From Cytophagaceae bacterium (lineage in GTDB: Bacteria; Bacteroidota; Bacteroidia; Cytophagales; UBA9547): 64,000 nucleotides of DNA. Of this stretch, positions 1 to 7,897 are shown one piece after another. Where the stretch lies: NCBI GenBank assembly GCA_027488865.1, contig JAIYAU010000030.1, forward strand, positions 62,001 to 126,000, given 5' to 3'. How positions within the stretch are numbered: position 1 is the stretch's first letter; each line of letters opens with the position of its first letter. The notes beneath the pieces are model-generated. The model was given only the letters and a program-made list of their open reading frames with translations, was not told the DNA's origin and made no database searches. The position numbers and the translations under genes were made by a program.

Positions 1-785
1 ATATAACTAGGTTTGATTTTGTCTAAAAGATAATGTTTGGCATTGATTTCATGTACACCTATAAGTTCTTCATCTAAGGCTATAGGAATGTAGGATTTAG
101 AAACTACTGCATGCATCATATTTGGATAACCTGCCGTAATCGGTTGTTCAATTGAATGGATCTGATATTTACTATAATCAAAAATTTTTTTCAAAGCTGA
201 TGTTCTTTCCCATGCGCCGTTGGCATCTAGCCTGATTACAAGTTTATCTTGACTTGGCATTGATTTTCTTAGTTTTTCTATGAGCTGGAGTTCTTCACGG
301 TGGCGCAGCGAACCAACCTTAAACTTAATACAAGTATAACCTTCCTCTATTTTTTCCATGGCTTGGTTATACATTTCATTAACGTTGTTCATCCACACCA
401 ATCCATTAATGTGTATTTTCTCAATGCCATTATAAAAAAAAGTATCAAATATTTTACGTTTGCCACCTAACTTTAGATCCAACCATGCGGTTTCAAGTGC
501 AAAACGAATGGAAGGAAATTCTAACGGGACCAAAGTATAAATGTCATTTATGGATTTTATTAAACTGACTTTTGATAGTATGGTGCCTAATGTTTCTTCA
601 AAATCAAGTCTATCATCGATACTAAGATTTTTTATCAAACTTGCCTCGCCAATTCCCACCAAATTTAAATTGTTCGTATCTTCTAGTATAATAAACCAAG
701 TATCTTTTTCTTTTAGCACACCACGAGATGTGCCAGCATCAAATTTAAATTGAAGCGTGTATTTTTTGAATTTTGCTATTAACAT
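1..785 (-). CDS. menC: o-succinylbenzoate synthase, partial (C-terminus outside window)
   Basis: This is an enolase-superfamily enzyme of menaquinone synthesis, which dehydrates SHCHC to o-succinylbenzoate. About 261 residues are visible and the 3' end runs off the left edge. The barrel residues expected of the family can be read in order: a KFK motif (CIKFKVG) near residue 152 for the catalytic lysine, the metal ligands D in RLDANGAW (about 182), E in SIEQP (about 209) and D/E in ALDEEL (about 235), and a second lysine in DKIKPSY just before the edge. The N-terminus reads GTSRGVLKEKDTW, as in Bacteroidota MenC proteins. Dipeptide epimerases share the fold, but the N-terminal pattern and order favour MenC. 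The ATG at 783-785 is the first in frame. Confidence 0.85.
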   Translation of the reverse strand, partial: MLIAKFKKYTLQFKFDAGTSRGVLKEKDTWFIILEDTNNLNLVGIGEASLIKNLSIDDRLDFEETLGTILSKVSLIKSINDIYTLVPLEFPSIRFALETAWLDLKLGGKRKIFDTFFYNGIEKIHINGLVWMNNVNEMYNQAMEKIEEGYTCIKFKVGSLRHREELQLIEKLRKSMPSQDKLVIRLDANGAWERTSALKKIFDYSKYQIHSIEQPITAGYPNMMHAVVSKSYIPIALDEELIGVHEINAKHYLLDKIKPSY

Positions 786-1114
786 TGGGTTAGTGAGGTT
801 ATAAATAATTTTATTAAGGTAACTGAAGTCTTTTGTCACCAATTATTATTAATTATTTAAAAACTAATTATAGAAATCGACAATTAAGTAATGAGATTTT
901 ACGAATCAATTTTATGCTGGGTTATTGTTATAATAATCTATCTTGGAGATAATATTACATCAACTTTAACCTATTTATATTGTGTATTAACATACAAATT
1001 TGGCAAAAATTACTTAATAATAAAGATAAGTAGATAAAAAAATATTATTTTAAACCCCTAATAGCAAGTATTAAGCATGAGTTATGGCATAAATATAGCT
1101 AAGGGTGTTTAAAT
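786..1114. other. intergenic, AT-rich, no gene seen
   Basis: This stretch lies between menC and the 3' end of the CPBP protease gene, both on the minus strand. It is very AT-rich. I see no open frame, RNA gene or strong hairpin. It should contain the menC promoter, but no clean TTTG/TAnnTTTG pair was found. Confidence 0.5.
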
Positions 1115-2056
1115 TTATCGATGAAAATAGGTTTGTAAAAAAGCAGCTGCTTCCATAGAAAACGCCACACCCAAGTGTATACAAATACCTCCATAAATGG
1201 ACCTGGTATAATAAGCGATTATACCTAAAATTGAACCACCAAATATTGCGCTAATGGTTTCACCCATAGGTTTGCCAAAATGAATAATACAATATAAACT
1301 TACCATAGGCATGACTGTAGCCTTCCCCATCACATCAGCCAAGGCTAGTATCAAAAAGCCTCTAAAAAAAAGTTCAACAGACACAAAATCAAGGCCATAA
1401 CAAAATTCAAAGATTAGTATAGTATAGATTTTTGGAATATCCCAATATTGGGTCACTCCAAAATCTTTGTATACAGGATAGGTTTTTTGGAAATCTTGTT
1501 GAAAAGATGCCCAGGAGATTAATGGAATCATTATAAACATCATTAATAGGTATGGTTTGTATTCAAATTTACCTTTGGCTAATCCATAAAATGACATTTT
1601 TTTTCTATCGGTATAATACCAATAAATGGATATCGGAATAACGTATAATAAAAAACTTATTAAATTATTTAAGCATTTGCGAATAAACCACATTTCTGAA
1701 AATACTTCAAAAGTGTGTTCGAGCCATACCCTATGCCAAAAAAAACATTCATTAAATGTGAGAGTTAGAATTGCTATAAAACTTACAAACCAAAATTTTT
1801 TAAGTTTCAAATAATTGGCTTGTGGATGCATAAAAGCATAGGTGATCGCAGTAAAATAATATGGAATGCCGTAATAAACAAATGTAAAAATGAAATGCCA
1901 CACTGTTCTTTTGTAACTCTCTAGTATGGTGTTTTCGAAATCATATTTATAATTGAAATATATGCAAAAAGCTAAAAATATTGTTTGTATTAAGTAGAAT
2001 TTTAAGTTAAAATCTTCTTTAAAAAATGCTAAAAGATAGTCCCAGATTTTTTTCAT
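1115..2056 (-). CDS. CPBP family intramembrane metalloprotease-like protein
   Basis: A 313-residue multi-pass membrane protein with about eight hydrophobic segments. The C-terminal third matches the CPBP (CAAX protease / bacteriocin-processing, Abi) family: motif 1 reads SVELFFRGF, motif 2 is YCIIHFGKP, and motif 3 has a histidine in GICIHLGVAF. The usual EExxxR of motif 1 has only one glutamate here (VExxxR), so proteolytic activity is uncertain. It lies 10 bp after nuoH and is probably the last gene of the phoH-nuoH unit. Substrate unknown; family assignment is good, function is not. Confidence 0.75.
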   Translation of the reverse strand: MKKIWDYLLAFFKEDFNLKFYLIQTIFLAFCIYFNYKYDFENTILESYKRTVWHFIFTFVYYGIPYYFTAITYAFMHPQANYLKLKKFWFVSFIAILTLTFNECFFWHRVWLEHTFEVFSEMWFIRKCLNNLISFLLYVIPISIYWYYTDRKKMSFYGLAKGKFEYKPYLLMMFIMIPLISWASFQQDFQKTYPVYKDFGVTQYWDIPKIYTILIFEFCYGLDFVSVELFFRGFLILALADVMGKATVMPMVSLYCIIHFGKPMGETISAIFGGSILGIIAYYTRSIYGGICIHLGVAFSMEAAAFLQTYFHR

Positions 2057-2066
2057 TATTAAAATA

Positions 2067-3158
2067 TTAAATGGCGAGAAGTCTCCAATATGCTACTATT
2101 AACAAACAAATGATTCCGGCAGGGGTGAGGTATTTCCAACAAAGGTTCATTAGTTGATCTAAACGCAATCTTGGGAAAGTCCAACGAAGCCAGATATGAA
2201 CTAACATTGCTAACAAAGCCTTAGAAATTAACCAAAAACATCCTAAAAACTGCCCCCATAAAGAATGAATATCGCCATTGGTCCAATCCGCTAGTTTTAA
2301 CAATCCAATATTGGGAAAGGGGCTATTCCATCCACCTAGAAATAATATGGCACCCAAAAGACTCACAAGTAACATCATGCCGTATTCAGACAAGAAGAAA
2401 ATGGCGAATCTAAAGCCGGAATATTCCACGTGAAAACCAGCAATTAATTCTGACTCGGCTTCTGGTAAATCAAAAGGTGCTCGGTTGCACTCAGCCAAAG
2501 TAGCAATAAAAAAAATGATATAGGATATGATTAAAGCGGGGCTTCGGATTATATTCCAAGTTAAAATGCCACCAATATGAGCCACATCGCCAAACTGACT
2601 TATTCCAAATAAATATGAGCTTGCCCCAATACTTTGTAAATATTGTGAACTCTGTTGAAAACAAATTACTTGTAAATCTATGGTTCCACAACAAATTACT
2701 ACAGTTAAAATACTCAGTCCGACTGGTATTTCGTAGGAGATAATTTGTGCTATTGCACGCATGGCACCCAAAAGGGCATATTTATTACCAGAACCATAAC
2801 CCGCCATTAACAGGCCAACTACATCGAGTGAAATAATGGCAATAACAAAAAAAACGCCCATGTGTGAAGGTGAAGCAAGTACGTGAGGAGCAAGTGGAAT
2901 TACCGCCAAACCCATAAAAACGGATGCAAATATTACAAAAGGAGCAAGTTTAAATAAAATTTTATCTGCATTGGTTGGAACAATGTCTTCCTTTTGTATC
3001 ATTTTCAAAAGGTCTGCTACAGCCTGAAGCAAGCCATAAGGCCCTGCTTGCATGGGCCCTAGTCTATCTTGTATAAAAGAAGCTAACTTGCGTTCGGCAT
3101 AAAAAATAATCAATACGCAAGTTAGTAATACTGAAAGATAAATTGGAATAAGTAACAA
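2067..3158 (-). CDS. nuoH: NADH-quinone oxidoreductase subunit H
   Basis: Membrane-arm subunit of respiratory complex I, contributing to the quinone-binding site at the junction with the hydrophilic arm. The hallmark ERKLASFIQDRLGPMQAGP follows the first membrane helix, and the acidic quinone-site loop FDLPEAESELIAGFHVEYS is intact. Length is 363 residues against about 325 in E. coli. The frame opens after TAA GGG GCG, so TTG at 3156-3158 is the only start near the N-terminus; this leaves a short first helix of about 20 residues before ERK. It sits 24 bp after phoH and 10 bp before the CPBP gene, away from nuoKLMN at 59.3 kb, which is unusual. Confidence 0.95.
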   Translation of the reverse strand: MLLIPIYLSVLLTCVLIIFYAERKLASFIQDRLGPMQAGPYGLLQAVADLLKMIQKEDIVPTNADKILFKLAPFVIFASVFMGLAVIPLAPHVLASPSHMGVFFVIAIISLDVVGLLMAGYGSGNKYALLGAMRAIAQIISYEIPVGLSILTVVICCGTIDLQVICFQQSSQYLQSIGASSYLFGISQFGDVAHIGGILTWNIIRSPALIISYIIFFIATLAECNRAPFDLPEAESELIAGFHVEYSGFRFAIFFLSEYGMMLLVSLLGAILFLGGWNSPFPNIGLLKLADWTNGDIHSLWGQFLGCFWLISKALLAMLVHIWLRWTFPRLRLDQLMNLCWKYLTPAGIICLLIVAYWRLLAI

Positions 3159-3182
3159 CGCCCCTTAGTTTTGTAAATGTTC

Positions 3183-4187
3183 TTAATTTTCACCTTCGAT
3201 GTTACGATAGGTTTTTGCGATTAACTCCTCATTTTCATAGGCAGTTATTATTAGTTTCACCAAACCATGCCTTAACACATCTTGTGTATCAAGCTCAACA
3301 AAACCAATGCCTTTAATTCCTTTTAATACTTGTACAGCGTGAATAAGCCCTGATTTTTGTTTTTTAGGTAAGTCTACTTGAGATTTGTCTCCAGTAATGA
3401 TTACCTTTGAATTAGGTCCCATTCTTGTAAGAAACATCTTTAGTTGCAATGGGGTTGTATTTTGTGCTTCATCTAATATAATAAAAGCGTTATTAAGTGT
3501 GCGACCACGCATATAAGCCAATGGTGCTATTTCTATGATATTATTTTCCTTATAGTATTTTAGTTTTTCGGCAGGTATCATATCGTCAAGCGCATCATAA
3601 ATCGGCCGTAGATATGGATCTAGTTTTTCCTTAAGGTCACCCGGTAAGAAGCCTAAATTTTCTCCAGCTTCAACAGCGGGTCTTGTAAAAACTATCTTTT
3701 TAACTTGTTTCTCCTTCAATGCTCTCACTGCTATGGCTACAGCTGTATATGTTTTTCCTGTTCCTGCGGGACCTAATGCAAACACTAAATCATTTTGACG
3801 GATGGCGTCCACCATCTTTCGTTGATTCGGTGTTTTTATTTTGATTACTATGCCTTTGTTGCCATGAAGCAGCACGTCATCATCTTCACTTTCGTCAGGA
3901 GCTTGGGTGTTTTTTTCAACTTCAGCAATCAGCTTTACTTGGTCTTTGGTCAAATTACCAAATTTATGAAAATGGCTAACCAACATACTTAGGAGTTCAT
4001 GTACTTTTTGAATATCATGTTCACTTCCTTGAATGCGAATTTCATTTCCTCTACTTACAATCTTAGATTTAGGAAATGCTAAAGCAACTTCTTTAATGTT
4101 CTGGTTTTCGATACCAAGGAAATCCAACAAAGGAAGGTCTTCTAGGCTAAATACTGATTCTGTCAAATGATTAATTTTATCTTGCAA
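3183..4187 (-). CDS. phoH: PhoH-like ATPase
   Basis: Cytoplasmic P-loop ATPase of the PhoH/YbeZ family, which is linked to RNA metabolism and ribosome maturation in other bacteria. Walker A is GPAGTGKT at residues 139-146 and Walker B is AFIILDEAQNTT; the region MRGRTLNNAF between them is typical. The N-terminal part (residues 35-75) resembles the small KH-like region of the family. 334 residues, normal for the group. The frame starts with TTG at 4187; no ATG occurs before residue 68, so TTG here, or the TTG at residue 8, must be used. First gene of a probable operon with nuoH and the CPBP protein. Confidence 0.93.
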   Translation of the reverse strand: MQDKINHLTESVFSLEDLPLLDFLGIENQNIKEVALAFPKSKIVSRGNEIRIQGSEHDIQKVHELLSMLVSHFHKFGNLTKDQVKLIAEVEKNTQAPDESEDDDVLLHGNKGIVIKIKTPNQRKMVDAIRQNDLVFALGPAGTGKTYTAVAIAVRALKEKQVKKIVFTRPAVEAGENLGFLPGDLKEKLDPYLRPIYDALDDMIPAEKLKYYKENNIIEIAPLAYMRGRTLNNAFIILDEAQNTTPLQLKMFLTRMGPNSKVIITGDKSQVDLPKKQKSGLIHAVQVLKGIKGIGFVELDTQDVLRHGLVKLIITAYENEELIAKTYRNIEGEN

Positions 4188-4260
4188 AAATACTTAAAAG
4201 AGTTCAAAACTTATTAGGGAAGATTTTATTTTTTACAGAAATGAGTTGTTATAAAAAAGT

Positions 4261-4286
4261 AAACCCCAATGGAATCATTGGGGTTT
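4261..4286 (-). terminator. rho-independent terminator (11-bp stem)
   Basis: A perfect 11-bp inverted repeat (AAACCCCAATG / CATTGGGGTTT) with a GAAT loop. On the minus strand the stem is followed by ACTTTTTTAT, a U tract, so it fits termination of the RsmI-like gene 245 bp upstream. It also insulates phoH, whose start is 74 bp further on. A second hairpin (AAAGTAAG/CTTACTTT, 4296-4315) lies just before it in the same transcript. Confidence 0.75.
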
Positions 4287-4531
4287 CTAAAAGTGAAAGT
4301 AAGTAAACTTACTTTTTAAAAAAAGTATCTTAAATATTATTAAGGTTATAGTTATCTGCTTTTGACGTATCAAATATAAAGAATAGTTTTGAATTCAATA
4401 TTAAGTTTATGTTAATTTTTCATACGAAATTTGAATAAACACGGTTTAATAAGTAATTATTTGGCATAAAATGGTTTTGAAGCGCTAATAAAGTGATTTT
4501 AGGAAGTAAAAATATTACTAATCCAAGAATA

Positions 4532-5236
4532 TTATTTGTATAGTAAAAAAATGGTAGGGATTTTATTAATCTGTGGTTTGTCTAATTTCCATTCTTGAAT
4601 GGTGCGAGTTTTGATGAATTCGTTTTCTGCGGTAATATTTGAAGCTATACAGAGTTTTGTTTGTGTTTTACAATTGGCAATCAAGTCTTCAAACATCGCT
4701 TGATTTCTATATGGGGTTTCCATAAATATTTGTGTCTGATTTTTGGAATAAATATCCGTTTCGATTTGCTTGATTTTTTTTATCTTATCTGCCTTTTCGA
4801 TAGGCAAATAGCCTAAAAATACAAAAGATTGCCCGCTAAAACCTGAAGCTATCAAGGCCAACAATATGGAGGAAGGACCCACTAATGGTATTACAGCAAT
4901 ATTGTGTATGTGTGCCAATGCTACAACCACCGAGCCTGGGTCGGCGATGCCAGGGCAGCCTGCTTCTGAAATAATCCCCACAGTCTGTTTTCCAATCTCC
5001 TTAAAATATGCCAAAACTTGTGTTGGAGTTGTATCTTTATCTACCTCATAAAATACCAACTCATCAATAACTATTCCTAATCTCAGGCTACTAATGAATC
5101 GGCGTGTAGTACGAATATTTTCTACTAAAAAAACCTTAGTTTCTAAAATTATATTTTTTACACTATTTAAAATGGTTGCTTCTTGTGTATTTTCAGCTAA
5201 TACAGTGGGTATTAGGTAAATTTTGGTAGGGTACAA
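4532..5236 (-). CDS. RsmI-like SAM-dependent methyltransferase (tetrapyrrole methylase superfamily)
   Basis: A 234-residue protein of the corrin/porphyrin methylase superfamily, closest to RsmI, which 2'-O-methylates 16S rRNA C1402. Visible matches are LIPTVLAEN near the N-terminus, FLVENIRTTRRF, the SAM-site loop GIISEAGCPGIADPG, and PLVGPSSILLALIASGFSGQ. It is about 50 residues shorter than E. coli RsmI and lacks the C-terminal helix-turn-helix part; short forms of this kind are, to my knowledge, common in Bacteroidota. The only start is TTG at 5236. A hairpin at 5265-5310 lies 29 bp upstream. Substrate by family inference only. Confidence 0.8.
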   Translation of the reverse strand: MYPTKIYLIPTVLAENTQEATILNSVKNIILETKVFLVENIRTTRRFISSLRLGIVIDELVFYEVDKDTTPTQVLAYFKEIGKQTVGIISEAGCPGIADPGSVVVALAHIHNIAVIPLVGPSSILLALIASGFSGQSFVFLGYLPIEKADKIKKIKQIETDIYSKNQTQIFMETPYRNQAMFEDLIANCKTQTKLCIASNITAENEFIKTRTIQEWKLDKPQINKIPTIFLLYK

Positions 5237-5264
5237 AGGCTTGTGAAGTTAAATCTTAGAAATT

Positions 5265-5310
5265 ATGCTATTTGTAAGTCTCCTACCTTGTAGCAACGAA
5301 CAAATAGCAT
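5265..5310 (-). other. long-loop hairpin in RsmI-like 5' leader / nfuA 3' end
   Basis: A perfect 11-bp inverted repeat (ATGCTATTTGT / ACAAATAGCAT) enclosing a 24-base loop. It lies between the stop of the NifU-type gene (5326) and the start of the RsmI-like gene (5236). There is no U tract after it on the minus strand, so it is not a standard terminator. It may be a 5' leader structure, an RNA processing site or an operator. Confidence 0.45.
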
Positions 5311-5325
5311 GAAAATATATATAAT

Positions 5326-5904
5326 TTAAACGCCTTCAGCTACCACCTGCTTTACTTCTGGTATCATCCTGGTTAGTAAATTTTCTATTCCTGCCTTTAA
5401 CGTCATGGTAGACGAAGGGCAACCACTACAAGAGCCTTGCAATTGGACTTTTACCAAACCTGTATTTTCTTCAAAAGAGTGAAAATTGATGGCTCCACCA
5501 TCTTGCTCAACAGCTGGACGAACATACTCGTCTAATAATATTTTAATTCGAGTGACAATTTCGGGTTCATTTTCATCGGTAATGGTGACTACCTCCTCAA
5601 GTATCAGTGGCCTGCCTTCTTCAAGGTAGTTTTTGATATAAGCCTTTAAAATTGGTACGATATCATCCCAAACGTCATTTTCACCTTTAGTAATAGTAAT
5701 AAAATTGGCTGAGATAAATACACGTCTTACAAATGAAAATTTAAATAAATCAGTGGCAATTGGAGATTTTATGGCAGATGCTATATCTGGAAAATCCATG
5801 CTTTTGTTATCCTGAAAAAGCAAAAATTCAACACAAAATTTTAATGAATTAGGATTTGGGTTTGACTCAGTATATACGTTAACTACTTTTTTTTCGGATT
5901 CCAT
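5326..5904 (-). CDS. NifU-family Fe-S cluster scaffold (Nfu type)
   Basis: 192 residues with two domains. Residues 8-95 form an Nfu_N-like domain (VYTESNPNPNSLKFC start) and residues 105-190 a NifU C-terminal domain, with EYVRPAVEQDGGAINF and the cluster-binding CxxC in QGSCSGCPSS. Proteins of this form carry or transfer 4Fe-4S clusters to apo-enzymes in the cytoplasm. ATG start at 5904. Upstream of the RsmI-like gene by about 90 bp and downstream of gnd by about 195 bp; it may be transcribed alone. Confidence 0.9.
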   Translation of the reverse strand: MESEKKVVNVYTESNPNPNSLKFCVEFLLFQDNKSMDFPDIASAIKSPIATDLFKFSFVRRVFISANFITITKGENDVWDDIVPILKAYIKNYLEEGRPLILEEVVTITDENEPEIVTRIKILLDEYVRPAVEQDGGAINFHSFEENTGLVKVQLQGSCSGCPSSTMTLKAGIENLLTRMIPEVKQVVAEGV

Positions 5905-6030
5905 GTAATTGTTATTTTTACTTATTCTAATTAAACAAAATTACTAAAAAAAAGTTTCTGCCTCGCTAGGATTAACTTAATAAAGAGACTTCCTTTTATT
6001 TTTTACATATATGCAGTTTTAATAAGAACA

Positions 6031-6057
6031 ACTTAGCTTGGTATTCCCAAACTAAGT
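6031..6057 (-). terminator. weak hairpin after gnd, possible terminator
   Basis: An imperfect inverted repeat: ACTTAG/CTAAGT, one mismatch, then TTGG/CCAA, with a TATTC loop. It lies 43 bp after the gnd stop codon. The following minus-strand sequence is T-rich but interrupted, so termination is only a possibility. Confidence 0.35.
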
Positions 6058-6099
6058 ATCGTTCCTGATTATTATTGAAATCTCAATTTAATATGTTCT

Positions 6100-7059
6100 T
6101 TATTCTTTTGGATATCCGCCAACTTGTGATGTTTTTCGGAATTTTTTAAGATAATTATCTGGTCCTATGGGATGTCCACCAAACCCATGTCTCATCATGG
6201 CAATAGCTTTGGCCCATGTTTTTGTTTCATCTCGAGAGGTGAATAGTTGTAACACGGAATGAGTTATGACTGGAATGGGTACTTCCATATGAAGGGCGTC
6301 ATTAACCAACCAATTCACTTCTCCTGTATCTTCAATATATCCAGGAATAGTGTCGAAACCAGTTTGTTCATTGTATTGTGCTTCCATGAGCTCCATCAGC
6401 CAAGAACGCACCACAGAGCCATGATTCCAACATTTTAATATACCCGGCATGTCTAGGTTGTGCCTGAAATGTTCTAATAAGTCCATTCCTTCTCCTATTG
6501 CCTGCAACATGCCAAATTCAATACCATTATGTACTAATTTGGTATAATGTCCTGCTCCTGGCGCGCCCGCGTGTACATAACCGTCTTCTACTGCCAGACT
6601 TTTAAGGATAGGTTCAACGAGTTGAACTGCTTCATCTTCGCCACCTATCATAAAACATGCCCCATTGCGTGCACCACTAACTCCTCCAGATGTGCCACAA
6701 TCTATAAATTGTAGTCCTTGTTCTTTTAATCGTTCATGACGTCTTATGCTATCCCCCCAATAGGAATTACCAGCATCTAGAATAATATCTCCCGTTTCTA
6801 AAATCGTGGCTAGTTCATTTATGATAGTATCTATTATTGGTCCGGCACCTACATAAATTAATACCATTCTAGGAGAAGGAAGCATGGTGATGAAATCTTT
6901 CATGCTTTCAGCTTTCTTAATACCATAGGCTTTGTATTCTTCAGGCATGTCTTTAGGGTCATAACCTACTACTTCATAACCTCTGTCGATGGCTTGTAGC
7001 CCTAGATTTCCACCCATTTTACCTAGTCCTACTATGCCAAGTTTATTGATTGTGTTCAT
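6100..7059 (-). CDS. gnd: 6-phosphogluconate dehydrogenase, decarboxylating (short form)
   Basis: Oxidative pentose phosphate enzyme that converts 6-phosphogluconate to ribulose 5-phosphate and CO2. The NAD(P) fold begins GIVGLGKMGGNLG, the substrate loop is GTSGGVSGARNGACFM, and the catalytic lysine and HN pair are in YTKLVHNGIEFGM (about residue 172). At 319 residues it is the short form found in Gram-positives and others, related to B. subtilis YqeC, not the 470-residue dimeric E. coli type; these often prefer NAD. ATG start. The cyclase-family gene ends 42 bp upstream on the same strand. Confidence 0.93.
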   Translation of the reverse strand: MNTINKLGIVGLGKMGGNLGLQAIDRGYEVVGYDPKDMPEEYKAYGIKKAESMKDFITMLPSPRMVLIYVGAGPIIDTIINELATILETGDIILDAGNSYWGDSIRRHERLKEQGLQFIDCGTSGGVSGARNGACFMIGGEDEAVQLVEPILKSLAVEDGYVHAGAPGAGHYTKLVHNGIEFGMLQAIGEGMDLLEHFRHNLDMPGILKCWNHGSVVRSWLMELMEAQYNEQTGFDTIPGYIEDTGEVNWLVNDALHMEVPIPVITHSVLQLFTSRDETKTWAKAIAMMRHGFGGHPIGPDNYLKKFRKTSQVGGYPKE

Positions 7060-7101
7060 GATTTTTGAAAAAGTTAATTGATATAGTTATTTATGATTGG
7101 T

Positions 7102-7746
7102 TTATTTTGTCTTTCTCAATAACACCCTACAAGGTACACCGTCTGCTTGGTCTAGCTTAACAGGTAAACAAAGCATTTCATATACGCCTGTAGCAATATT
7201 TGCCAAATAAAGTCCTTCAATGATCCAAATATTAGCTCCTAAAATATGATTGTGTACAACGACTCCGTTTTGTGTATTTCCAACTGATAAATAATCAATT
7301 CCAACGGTCATTATATTTTTAGAGGCCAAAAAGGCCGCAGATTCATCATTAAAACAAACAAAATTATAGTTAAATGGCTCTTGAAACCATGGTGAGGAGG
7401 AGTTATTAGTTTTAAATATTACCCGATCACCTTCTTGTAAATCAAACGTTTTAAGAGAATCTACGGGGATTGTTGTTCCTTTAACTTCAAAAACTTTTAC
7501 CAACCCTATAGTGTACTCAGGTCGCCACTCGGTCATAGTCGATCCATTTTTGATAAAGTGTCGCATCGAGTCCATATGTGTACCAGTGTGGGCAGACAAG
7601 CTAAGCTCAGTTACCTGACAAGGATGCCCCTTGTCGTAACTTGCAAATAATGAAATATTTAAAGTAGGGTCACCTGGCCATGTCGGAAGCAGCGGTGACA
7701 ATGGTACGGATATATCCATCCAATCGAGTCCTAAGGTATCTTGCAT
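7102..7746 (-). CDS. cyclase family protein (KynB-like metal hydrolase)
   Basis: A 214-residue member of the cyclase/kynurenine formamidase family (PF04199 type). The metal-site signature HTGTHMDSMRHF is clear, preceded by DISVPLSPLLPTWPGDP, a typical family opening; GIDYLSVGN and HNHILG follow. Such enzymes hydrolyse formamides or related amides or lactones; the substrate here is not evident and no kyn genes are nearby. The open frame runs to 7797, but the ATG at 7746 (MQDTLGLDWMD) gives the normal family N-terminus. Probably cotranscribed with gnd, 42 bp downstream. Confidence 0.82.
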   Translation of the reverse strand: MQDTLGLDWMDISVPLSPLLPTWPGDPTLNISLFASYDKGHPCQVTELSLSAHTGTHMDSMRHFIKNGSTMTEWRPEYTIGLVKVFEVKGTTIPVDSLKTFDLQEGDRVIFKTNNSSSPWFQEPFNYNFVCFNDESAAFLASKNIMTVGIDYLSVGNTQNGVVVHNHILGANIWIIEGLYLANIATGVYEMLCLPVKLDQADGVPCRVLLRKTK

Positions 7747-7897
7747 TTTAAATGTAGTATTTGATTTGATGGTTAAAATAATACAAATGTTTAACATAAA
7801 CTATTTTAATAATACCAAAAGTGAACTTAAAATCTTAGTGGATATGCCATGTCAAATTCCATAGAAAACATTACTTTTGAGTTTTTATAAATACGTT

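Noticed and set aside
541-753. Plus-strand 70-residue frame
   Set aside because: It lies inside menC on the other strand and has no independent features; it is a shadow.
2491-2694. 67-residue minus-strand frame inside nuoH
   Set aside because: Out of frame with nuoH, which is clearly the real gene; composition is meaningless.
3120-3182. Frameshift or truncation at the nuoH 5' end
   Set aside because: The short N-terminus still includes the first membrane helix and ERK motif; a TTG start explains it without a frameshift.
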